This document shows, piece by piece, positions 38,912 to 47,144 of a stretch of 49,065 nucleotides of DNA. Each line of letters starts with the position of its first letter. The first letter of the stretch is position 1. Under the pieces are notes generated by a model, which worked only from the letters and a program-made list of their open reading frames with translations, was not told the DNA's origin and searched no databases. Source of the stretch: Okeania sp. KiyG1 (lineage in GTDB: Bacteria > Cyanobacteriota > Cyanobacteriia > Cyanobacteriales > Microcoleaceae); contig NZ_BLZO01000041.1 in assembly GCF_014132355.1 (NCBI RefSeq), positions 1 to 49,065 on the forward strand, given 5' to 3'. The translations under genes were made by a program, and so were the position numbers.

Positions 38912-39024
38912 GGCGTTGGTGATTTCGGCTATGATTGTGCTTTAATGGCGATGGCCTAACTATTAACTGAAAAACATTTTATATTTGGCAAAATTTAGGT
39001 TTCATAGCTTGATTCACCAACGCC
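38912..39024. mobile_element. Miniature inverted-repeat element, 113 bp, 8-bp target duplication
   Basis: Left end GGCGTTGGTGATTTCGGCTA matches the inverse of the right end (GGCGTTGGTGAATCAAGCTA) at 16 of the first 20 positions, with the outer 11 perfect. CAGTTTTT lies directly on both sides (38904-38911 and 39025-39032). It is too short to code for a transposase and no gene is inside. The following 39033-39247 has ACTTTTG/CTTTTAA heptamers before the deacetylase gene. Confidence 0.85.
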
Positions 39025-39247
39025 CAGTTTTTTTATTTACTTTTTGATTTGTCACGACCTATTTAGGATTTCAGTTATAAAAAAAGCTTCTGGCGTTGAA
39101 CCAATATTCCCTTATGCCTACTGCCTACTGCCTTCCTTCCTCCAAAGTGTAAGTATTCAACCGAACATGATATAAAATATCACTTTTGACTTTTAACTTT
39201 TAACTTTTGACTTTTGACTTTAACAACTTCTGACTTCTGACTTCATT

Positions 39248-39934
39248 ATGGCACTAGCACCTTTATTTCCTATTTTACATCCAATATTAAAATCAGCTTT
39301 TCCTAATTGTTTATGGCAAGGAAATACACAAAAATCAGAAATTACTCTTACCTTTGATGATGGACCACATCCAGAATATACACTTCAATTATTAGAAGTT
39401 CTAGATAAATATCAGATTAAAGCTAACTTTTTTTGGTTAGGTATATGTATAGATCGTTATCCAGAAATAGCTAAAACTGTATATGAAAAAGGTCATTGGA
39501 TTGGTTTACATGGCTACGAACATATATCATTTCCTCAACTAACTCCTATTCAACTTAAATCTAGTTTAAAAAAAACACAGCTTTCTATTTATAATGCTTG
39601 TGGATTAGAAGCAAAATTAGTTTGTGATGTTCGTCCTCCCAATGGTGTATTTCTACCTCAAACTTTAAAATTATTACAGGAATGGGGATATCGAAATGTT
39701 ATGTGGAGTGTAGTACCTGAAGATTGGGTAATACCAGGAATTTCAGTGGTAGTTAATCGAGTAGTTCAGCAAACCTCTAATGGTTCTATTATTGTTTTGC
39801 ATGATGGATGTTATGGCGGTCAAGATGTGGCAAAAATAGCTGCTGAAATAATTCCGATTTTACTAGAAAAAAATTACGAATTTATTACTATAGAACAAAT
39901 GTGGCAAACAAACAAAACAGATAGAATTAAGTAA
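39248..39934 (+). CDS. Polysaccharide deacetylase (NodB-type)
   Basis: Carbohydrate esterase family 4 protein, 228 residues, likely removing acetyl groups from peptidoglycan or an exopolysaccharide. Motif 1 is TLTFDDGPHP (about 34-43), the metal-binding pair is in GLHGYEHISF (about 84-93, HxxxH rather than the more usual HxxH-type spacing seen as HTxxH), RPPNGVF is motif 3, and IIVLHDG near 186-192 is the last motif. No clear signal peptide, so location is uncertain. The ATG follows TTCTGAC heptamers. It stands alone. Confidence 0.88.
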   Translation: MALAPLFPILHPILKSAFPNCLWQGNTQKSEITLTFDDGPHPEYTLQLLEVLDKYQIKANFFWLGICIDRYPEIAKTVYEKGHWIGLHGYEHISFPQLTPIQLKSSLKKTQLSIYNACGLEAKLVCDVRPPNGVFLPQTLKLLQEWGYRNVMWSVVPEDWVIPGISVVVNRVVQQTSNGSIIVLHDGCYGGQDVAKIAAEIIPILLEKNYEFITIEQMWQTNKTDRIK

Positions 39935-40249
39935 CGAAAGATAGATCGATAAATACAGCGTACTTCATATTAGTAAGGTACATCATTCGCGGGCAAGATG
40001 CCCGCACTACAAACACTTTGCTCTTCATGTTTGTACCTCATTGACCTGAAATATGCTGTAGATTTATCATTTTTTTCTTCTTGCTTCTTATATCAAGGGT
40101 GAAAAAAGAATGTTTAGAATAATCAGGGCTAACAAAAGAGTATACAGGATATTTTTATTCAAAGAAAAATATAAATTACAACCTCAAAAATGGTATCAAA
40201 GCTATTCATTATGAATCCTGAATCCTAAGAAATAGCATAGTTATTTGTA
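39935..40249. repeat. Family B copy and gene-free spacer
   Basis: Family B copy at 39971-40062: AAGGTACATCATTC, then GGGCAAGATGCCCGCACTAC, then TTTGTACCTCATTGACC and GAAATATGCTGTA. AGGTACA and TGTACCT form the inverted arms. The rest is AT-rich without a gene. Confidence 0.7.
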
Positions 40250-40258
40250 GCAAATAAT

Positions 40259-40627
40259 GGCTTTGTTGCATGAAAGTAGCGTTTTTAACATCCATTCCGC
40301 AGCTTAATCACTCTAAGCACGCGATTATTGATGTTCTATTTACTATTGTCCAATAGTTATTGCTCTGCTGAGAAAGCGTTGGCGGAGCAAGTGCGGCAGC
40401 TTAATCGCTCTAAGCACGCGACTATTGATGTTCTATTTACTATTGTCCAATAGTTATGGCTGACCGTTCAAAGCTCAAAGCTTTAAGATGTAAAGGTTTC
40501 AGCTTTTTTATTTCAAAGACTGATGTTCTATTTATTTATTGTCCAATAGTTACAGCAGTTTCAGCGCGTTATTGTTGTAGATATGCGGAGCAAGTGCGGC
40601 AGCTATATACTTTCATGCAACAAAGCC
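40259..40627. mobile_element. IS903-like miniature element, 369 bp, 9-bp target duplication
   Basis: Perfect 20-bp inverted ends GGCTTTGTTGCATGAAAGTA (40259-40278 and, inverted, 40608-40627). GCAAATAAT lies on both sides (40250-40258 and 40628-40636). The ends resemble those of IS903 (IS5 family), which also makes 9-bp duplications. The inside holds three partial tandem units ending ACTATTGTCCAATAGTTA, each with GATGTTCTATTTA, and no transposase gene. Confidence 0.9.
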
Positions 40628-40636
40628 GCAAATAAT

Positions 40637-41614
40637 TGTCAAATTGGTATTAATTAGGGTTTGCTGATTAAATCTAAAAGCATTGACATACAAAGGTTTT
40701 AGTATTTTTTAGTTGAAAAAAATCCAACCTTTTAGGTCGCTTAGGTTCAAAAAATTAGCATTTTAGGCGCATAGTTGCGCAGAAAAATCAAGGGACTATT
40801 CTTCCTCTTACCTCCTCTATAATTCCCATTTCTCCTGACTCGGTCCGACTGACTTCCCCTCCTGGGAGGGGCGGGGGTGGGTTGACTCCTACCCTCACCC
40901 ATAAGACTTTTTCAGCAAACCCTAATTATTCAATCAATAGAACTCTCCAGAAATTATCGAATAATTAAGTTTTAAAATCTCTCCTTCCCTGGGATACTGG
41001 TTGTCGCCCTACAAGGATAAAAATATTTTTAATCAATCCTACAATTTTAAGAAAAGGTAATTTTTAATTGTTGAAATAATACCAATTTGAAAAAAGAATG
41101 CTAGAAAAACGTAGACCTCAATCGGATATTCTTAAAAATAGCTACTCCAGTTAATTTGAGATAGTTATTTATATTTTTTTCCCTTTTAAAAAAAACCTTC
41201 TTCCTTCTTTCCTCTTCCTTCTTTCTTACTTCTACCATTTGTAACAAACATTTATCAAATTGGTATAAGCCTTTTCTCGTAATCCTGAATAAAACATTGT
41301 AAAAAGCACCCATTTTGTGATTGACAAATGTCTAATAGACCTCTCCAAAATCAAAAATAAAATAAATTATTATCCATAAATTATTAATTACTTCTCCCTA
41401 TTGCCCATTGCCTATTCCCTATACCTTCTTTTCTGGAGATGTCTAATGAAAATGGAACCAAATATAATTTTCTTTGGTCAGAGATAGAATAAACTGGCTA
41501 GAATAAGGAATTGTCAGTCTGTAATCAGAGTTTTCTTCTCAAGGTATTCTTGAGTAGTTCAGATGACAAAAGTTGAGCTATTTTTTAGAGTTCAAAAGTG
41601 GTGGAGGAAATTTA
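40637..41614. repeat. Gene-free region with families F, E, G and H
   Basis: Inverted family F copy about 40655-40808 (AGGGTTTGCTGATTAAATC to TCAAGGGACTATTC); family E palindrome 40853-40882; family G blocks at 41079-41172 and 41236-41273, where AAAAAGAATGCTA and CATTTGTAACAAACATTTA recur; family H copy 41332-41457 (AGACCTCTCCA to TGGAGATGTCTA). The ribosome-binding site GGAGGA of the next gene is at 41603-41608. No gene is seen. Confidence 0.65.
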
Positions 41615-44600
41615 ATGATAAAAATTTATAAATGGCATCCTGTTGTTGCTTTAGTCGTAGCATTAAGTACTATAATCAATCCCAAATTATTTGACAATAA
41701 AATCATCAAACCAGCACTTGCTGAAACGACCTTAAAAGATATACAAAATCATTTTGCTCAAGCTTGTATTGAAGATTTATTAGACCGAAGAATAATATCT
41801 GGCTACAATGAAACTCAAACATTTCGCCCTAATGCACCTGTAACTAGAGCGGAATTTGCTGCAATGATTACTAGGGCTTTTCCAGATGCAAAATTAGTCC
41901 GCGACCCGATGAAATTTGTAGATATTCCTCAGAATTATTGGGCTTATAATGCCATTCAAAAATCTTATGAAATGGGTTTCCTATCAGGATATATTGGCAA
42001 AACTTTTAACCCTACTCTCAAGATTACAAGATGGCAAGTATTAACAGCTTTAAGTCAAGGATTAAATTATAGAGCAAGTACATCTGTAGAACGAAATTTA
42101 AACGCAATTTTTGAAGATGCAGAAGCAATTCCTGAAGAGGCAAAAAAATCTATTGCCGCAGCAACAGCAAAAGGTATTGTTGTAAATTATCCAAATGTGA
42201 GAAAACTAAATCCTAATCGAGATGCTACTCGTTCAGAGGTAGCGACTTTTCTCTGTCAATCTATTGCAAATACTGAAACAAATAATGATGGTTTAGTTTC
42301 TCAAGTCCCCTCAGAATACATTGCCAAAATTGAGATAGATACTCAATCAACAACTACCGCAACTGCACCAGAAACTACTCCAGAATCTACGGCAAATACT
42401 AACTCAGAAACTACTCCAGAATCTTCTACAGAAAATACAGATCCACCAGGAATAGTAGAAAGGTTTGGCAATGGTAATTTACAAGCAGAAATTATTTACG
42501 AACAAGCAAATAATACAGATTTAGTCAGCAACTTAAATCTGAAAATTATCAGAGGTGGAGAAATTATTTTAAATGAACCAATACCAGTTAAATCTTTAGC
42601 AGACGACTCAGAATCTGACACTGAAACGGAAGTATTAGCAGGTAGATTTGTGAAAGTACAATTACTAGACTTAGATGGAAATGGAGAATCAGAAGTATTA
42701 GTAGATTTAGTGACTATAAATAATAGTGATGTTGTATTTGATGGTGGTACTTATTCATTGATTTATCTCTACGAACCAACACGAAATAAATATTCTATGT
42801 TGCGTCATTTCTGGGGAAATGTAAATTATAGAATCACAGATTTAGATAAAGATAATATTCCAGAATTTCAAAGTGTTGATAGTCGATTTGCTAACGTATT
42901 TTCTAATATAAATGATGCAAAATTTCCCGTTCGTATTTGGCAGTATCGTCAAGGAGAAATGTTAGATGTTACCAGGCAATATCCAGTACAAATAAATACT
43001 AGCGCTTCAGAACTTTGGCTAGAATTTTATCAGCGTTCTAGTCAAAATAAAAATGTCAAAGGAGTTTTGGCAGCTTATCTAGCAAATAAATATTTGTTAG
43101 GCCAAAAAGAAGATGGTTGGAAATTAATAGAAAAGGTATATCAAAACAACGATCGCGAAGTATATTTTGATAATTTGCGTCAATTTTTAGCAGATAAAGG
43201 TTATGATAGCGATGGACAAATTAGTGGAAATGTAGTTGTGCCTGAGAATTCTACTACAGAAACTCAAGAAACCGTTACCTTTGCAACTAATGAAACGGAA
43301 GAAAATTCACCCCAAGTAACTGAAAATACAGACACAACAGAAACAGAAGAAAACTCTGAAACACAACGACCAGAAACTTCACCTCAAGCAACTACAGAAA
43401 CAGAAAATACAGAAACACCGATAACACTTCCACCAGAAACAACACAAACAGACAACAACCCTGAAACACAACGACCCGAAACTTCATCCCAAGCAACCAC
43501 AGAAACAGAAAATACAGAAACACCGATAACACTTCCACCAGAAACAACACAAACAGACAACAACCCTGAAACACAACAACCCGAAATTTCACCCCAAGCA
43601 ACTACAGAAACAGAAAATACAGAAACACCGATAACACTTCCACCAGAAACAACACAAACAGACAACAACCCTGAAACACAACGACCCGAAACTTCACCCC
43701 AAGCAACCACGGAAACAGAAAATACAGAAACGCAGCCAGATATTAGTAACGGTCTAATCCCTGCACCAAGGTTAGTTCGCTCTCTATCTAACCCGCAACC
43801 AGATTCTGCTTTCTCTGTAACCATTAGTTTTGATGGAGAAATATTAGCTAGTAGTCGCGGTCAAGATATCCAACTTTGGAACTTACAAACAGGCGAATTG
43901 CTAAATACTTTATCCGACCATCAAGCTAATGTGCGCTCAGTAGCAATTAGTCCAGATGGAAGAACTCTAGCTAGTGGAAGTGGAGATGGTACAGTGAAAT
44001 TGTGGGATATTCCTACAGGAGAAATGCTCGTCAGTTTTTGGCATTCTGGAGTAGTAACTGCTGTTGGTTTCACTGCTGATGGCAGAACAGTAATAGGATG
44101 CAGCGCCGATCGCGGAATGAAATCTTGGGATATTTATACAGGGCAACTACTGCACAGGATGAATGGCACTCAACCTATTGCTTTTGGCGCTGGTGGTCTC
44201 CGCATGGCAGCTAGTGGAGGACCGAGGTTTATTCGACTTTGGAATGCAGAGCAAGGACAACTGTTGAGAAATCTTTCTATACCTAATACAAATAATAATG
44301 GTGGCATAGAAGCGATCGCTTTCAGCGAAGATGGGCAAACTATTGCTCATGCGATGAAGGGAGAAAGTAAGGTTTTAGTCTGGGATGTGGAAACTTGGAA
44401 AGTACGTTTTACTCTAGAAAAACATTCTCAGGCAATTAAGGCGATCGCCATTAGTCCAGATGGAAAAATACTTGCTAGTAGCAGTGAGGATGGTAACATT
44501 AATCTGTGGAGTCTTGGTACGGGAAAATTGTTGAGAAGTATTAAAGGTGATGGTGCAATTGTTTTTAGTCCAGATAGCAAACAACTTGTAAGTGTTTCGC

Positions 44601-44653
44601 AAGATAATATTATTCAGCTCTGGCAAATTTATGGCTCTGCGATTGAACAGTAG
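41615..44653 (+). CDS. SLH-domain protein with C-terminal WD40 propeller
   Basis: A 1012-residue envelope protein. I use the ATG at 41615, which has GGAGGA about 8 bases upstream. A signal peptide (about 8-35, ending near PALAET) is followed by SLH units (about 40-215: HFAQACIEDLLDRRIISGY, VTRAEFAAMITRAF, YWAYNAIQKSYEMGFLSGY) that bind the cell wall. A folded middle (about 280-530) has DLDGNGESEVLVDL-type FG-GAP-like sequence. A Thr/Glu/Pro-rich linker has 3.7 copies of a 35-residue unit. The last ~300 residues are about six WD40 repeats (AISPDGRTLASGSGDGTVKL). WD40 outside the cytoplasm is unusual and suggests surface protein contacts. Confidence 0.88.
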   Translation: MIKIYKWHPVVALVVALSTIINPKLFDNKIIKPALAETTLKDIQNHFAQACIEDLLDRRIISGYNETQTFRPNAPVTRAEFAAMITRAFPDAKLVRDPMKFVDIPQNYWAYNAIQKSYEMGFLSGYIGKTFNPTLKITRWQVLTALSQGLNYRASTSVERNLNAIFEDAEAIPEEAKKSIAAATAKGIVVNYPNVRKLNPNRDATRSEVATFLCQSIANTETNNDGLVSQVPSEYIAKIEIDTQSTTTATAPETTPESTANTNSETTPESSTENTDPPGIVERFGNGNLQAEIIYEQANNTDLVSNLNLKIIRGGEIILNEPIPVKSLADDSESDTETEVLAGRFVKVQLLDLDGNGESEVLVDLVTINNSDVVFDGGTYSLIYLYEPTRNKYSMLRHFWGNVNYRITDLDKDNIPEFQSVDSRFANVFSNINDAKFPVRIWQYRQGEMLDVTRQYPVQINTSASELWLEFYQRSSQNKNVKGVLAAYLANKYLLGQKEDGWKLIEKVYQNNDREVYFDNLRQFLADKGYDSDGQISGNVVVPENSTTETQETVTFATNETEENSPQVTENTDTTETEENSETQRPETSPQATTETENTETPITLPPETTQTDNNPETQRPETSSQATTETENTETPITLPPETTQTDNNPETQQPEISPQATTETENTETPITLPPETTQTDNNPETQRPETSPQATTETENTETQPDISNGLIPAPRLVRSLSNPQPDSAFSVTISFDGEILASSRGQDIQLWNLQTGELLNTLSDHQANVRSVAISPDGRTLASGSGDGTVKLWDIPTGEMLVSFWHSGVVTAVGFTADGRTVIGCSADRGMKSWDIYTGQLLHRMNGTQPIAFGAGGLRMAASGGPRFIRLWNAEQGQLLRNLSIPNTNNNGGIEAIAFSEDGQTIAHAMKGESKVLVWDVETWKVRFTLEKHSQAIKAIAISPDGKILASSSEDGNINLWSLGTGKLLRSIKGDGAIVFSPDSKQLVSVSQDNIIQLWQIYGSAIEQ
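43358..43732 (+). repeat. 3.7 tandem copies of a 105-bp coding unit
   Basis: Each unit encodes 35 residues starting ETQRPETSPQATTETENTET and continuing PITLPPETTQTDNNP. Copies differ by only a few bases, so the array is recent and copy number may vary between strains. It acts as the linker before the WD40 part. Confidence 0.95.
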
Positions 44654-44771
44654 ACATAGGCGCGAAAAAGAATGCAGAAACCGTGAGTACCAGAGCAGGG
44701 AGCAGGGAGTGGGGAGTGGGAAACAAGAAGCAGGGGTTATTTTACAGCGGTTTTCATTTGGGTAGACCACA

Positions 44772-44799
44772 GTAGGGACGTGCCATGGAACGTCTCTAC
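44772..44799. repeat. Family C palindrome
   Basis: GTAGGGACGTGCCATGGAAC followed by GTCTCTAC; two mismatches relative to the perfect copy at 29735. Confidence 0.85.
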
Positions 44800-44935
44800 A
44801 AAGTTTGATGTATGAAGATGTGGTTCATCAATTTGAAAAGCGCTGTAATGCTAATTAAACTGACTGTAGATAAACCCTCTAAAAGGGTTGCTCGAATAGG
44901 AATATTTAATTTCTGGAGATGTCTAGTAAATTTAT

Positions 44936-45026
44936 CAGGACTTACCCAAATTCACCTGAAAAACGCCATATGTAGGGGCGAATGGCATTCGCCCTCACTG
45001 GATTTAGTATCCATGCGTAAGTCCTG
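44936..45026. mobile_element. Miniature element, family D, 91 bp, 5-bp target duplication
   Basis: CAGGACTTACCCA at the left is inverted as TGCGTAAGTCCTG at the right (one mismatch). TTTAT flanks both sides (44931-44935 and 45027-45031). The centre has the palindrome GGGCGAATGGCATTCGCCC, which also occurs at the end of the first gene (about 2373-2391). No gene is seen in 44654-45223. Confidence 0.85.
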
Positions 45027-45223
45027 TTTATATAAGTTTTGATTGGGAGTAGAGTAAACATAAGACATATTTAGATTTTATTTTCTCTGTACCCTTTTTC
45101 CTTTCAAAAAAATAGTATAGCAGGGAACCCGCACCAAGAGAGGCAACAGGCAAAAGTGGGAAAAACACCCTGTCTAAGGTTTTTCATCAGTCTATATCTA
45201 AGCAACTTGTTCTTTGCTATATT

Positions 45224-45509
45224 ATATCAAATCCGTTTAATTCGGCACGTAAAAAATGTTCCATCTTCAACCATTACCAAATATTTCTTAATCTCCCCAT
45301 CTCCCCATCTCCCCATCTCCCCATCTCCCCATCTCCCCATCTCCCCATCTCCCCATCCCCCATCTCCCCATCTCCCCATCTCCCCATCCCCCATCCCCCA
45401 TCCTCCATCTCCCCATCTCCCCATCCCCCATCTCCCCATCTCCCCATCCCCCCATCTCCCCATCCCCCATCCCTCCATCTAATTACACCGATGCTACCGG
45501 ATTTGATAT
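45224..45509. repeat. TCTCCCCA minisatellite inside inverted ends (family K)
   Basis: ATATCAAATCCG (45224-45235) is inverted as CGGATTTGATAT (45498-45509). Between them, from about 45291 to 45478, lies a C-rich array of TCTCCCCA and CCCCCA units. Long open frames across the array on both strands (for example proline/serine/histidine-rich or Gly/Trp/Met-rich) are products of the repeat, not genes. The rest up to 45763 includes a family G motif (45661-45694). Confidence 0.8.
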
Positions 45510-45763
45510 TATACATATCAGGATAATTAAGTATAATAAAAATGTTTTATTGAAGCTATCTGGAAGGAATTTACCAAATTTATGCTCCGTTTCCAGAGTT
45601 CGATCCTGTAGGGTAAAACAGCCGTTTGTCCCTACAACTGACTTTTAATAAATAACCTATTTATTTGTAGCAAATATTTATTGAATTGGTATTATGTACT
45701 CCAAAATCAAACAACTAACCTCTATATTTTCTACATATAATTTTAATAAAAATACATAAAACC

Positions 45764-46659
45764 ATGTTTAGACGCTATTTTATTAAGTATATTCTCCTCT
45801 TTGTTGCTGGTTGTACTACAGTGACAAACAATCAGTCTAGCAACTCTAATAATTCTCTTCTTAAGAAAAAAGATAAACTGTTATTTGCAGTGAGCGATGC
45901 TGAAGGTATGGCAGAGTTGCAAAGCGAGTATGATGCGTTTAGAAATGCTTTGACAGAGGTGTTAGAAACACAAATTGAATTTTTTCCCGTTGATAACTTT
46001 GTGGAAGCAGCAGTTTCACTACAGCTAGGCTTAGTAGATTTAGTTTTGGCTGGCCCATCAGAATATGTAATCGTTAAGGCAAGAACAAATGCTGTACCAA
46101 TTGTTGCTCTAACCCGTCCTAATTACCGTTCTATTATTGCTATTCGTGCAGATAGCGAAATTGATTCACTAGCAGACTTAAAAGGCAAAAAAATTGAGCT
46201 AGGTGAGATAGGTAGCACAGGAAATTATATAGGACCAATTAAAATGCTGATAGATGCTGGATTAAACCCACAGTCCGATATCACAATTGTTAACTCAAAA
46301 GAATATCAGCTAAAGGCATTAAAAAATGGTGAAGTTGATGCCTGGGAAAAGTTTGGCACAGATACCAAAGTTCTCTGCAAAAAGAGAGTTTATCTCAGAG
46401 CAATTATCCCCTACTTGCCGAGAGCAAGGCACTTCCCAATGATGTATTTATTGGTAGTAGCAAACTCGAACCAGCCTTAGTGGCAGAAATTCGCGAGCGG
46501 ATGCTGGAAAATAAGGCCCAACTGTTGCAAGCTATTTTCTCTGTGCCACGTTTTGCTTCTAAGTTCAAAGGTGCTACCTTCGTTCCCGCTAACGACAGTG
46601 ATTATAACATAATTCGCGAAGTTTATAAAGCTATGGGAGAAGAGAATTTTATTAAGTAA
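45764..46659 (+). pseudogene. PhnD-like phosphate/phosphonate binding lipoprotein, frameshifted
   Basis: A substrate-binding protein of the PhnD family with a lipoprotein signal (LLFVAGC, Cys17). The first part reads through FEKFGTDTKVLCKK, with VDLVLAGPSEYVIVKART and LADLKGKKIELGEIGSTGNY typical of the family. At the A run 46379-46383 the homologous frame jumps by one base: SKALPNDVFIGSSKLEPALV then continues to a stop at 46659. Six A residues instead of five would restore one frame of 298 codons. In cyanobacteria such lipoproteins often sit beside a sensor kinase, as here, and may act as its sensing partner. It is either a recent pseudogene or a sequencing error. Confidence 0.8.
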
Positions 46660-47024
46660 TTAAGGTTTGCGTATGGAAAGTATGAGTGGTAGGAGTAGGA
46701 GACAGGAGACAACCCACCCCTAACCCCTCCCAGGAGGCAGGGTCTATTTATTGTCACGCTTAGAAAAATTTATAGGGAGATGGGGATGGGGGGATGGGAG
46801 ATGGGGAGATGGGGAGATGGGGAGGTGGGGAGATGGGGGATGAGAGACTTGTATATTTGCACAATTTTTTGTATTTCATATCCATATGAATATTCTCTGC
46901 TACGACAAAGAATTAGCCCTGCTCCCAGGAGGGGAGGGGGAGACAGGAGAAATGGATCGGGAGCGAGGAGGTAGAAGCAAGAATTATCCCTTGATTTTTT
47001 TGCCCAACTATGCGCCTAAAATAC
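46660..47024. repeat. Gene-free spacer with family E and GGGGAGAT minisatellite
   Basis: GGAGACAGGAGACA with a family E palindrome (46700-46740), a GGGGAGAT array (46774-46842), GGGAGGGGGAGACAGGAG, then the first part of a family F copy starting near 46977. Confidence 0.7.
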
Positions 47025-47144
47025 GGGTGCATCTCATATTTGCAAAAATACTTTTTTCCTATATATTCCCTGTTCCCTGTTCCCTGTTCCCCGTTCCCTA
47101 AAAGCCATAAATTTTTTGCTTTATTCACGCATTGAGATGCACCC
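47025..47144. mobile_element. Miniature element, 120 bp, nested in a family F repeat
   Basis: GGGTGCATCTCA at the left is inverted as TGAGATGCACCC at the right. TAAAATAC is duplicated directly on both sides (47017-47024 and 47145-47152). The host repeat resumes right after the duplication (to about 47258), so the target before insertion can be reconstructed. Inside there is TTCCCTG tandem repeat and no gene. Confidence 0.9.

Noticed and set aside
43384-43824. Minus-strand frame of 146 residues opposite the SLH/WD40 gene
   Set aside because: It is the shadow of the 105-bp coding repeat on the plus strand.
44812-45042. Plus-strand frame of 76 residues
   Set aside because: It runs through the family D miniature element and has no recognisable content.
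45227-45516. Long open frames on both strands over the C-rich array
   Set aside because: All frames are open because the unit lacks stop codons; the products are simple periodic peptides with no start signals.
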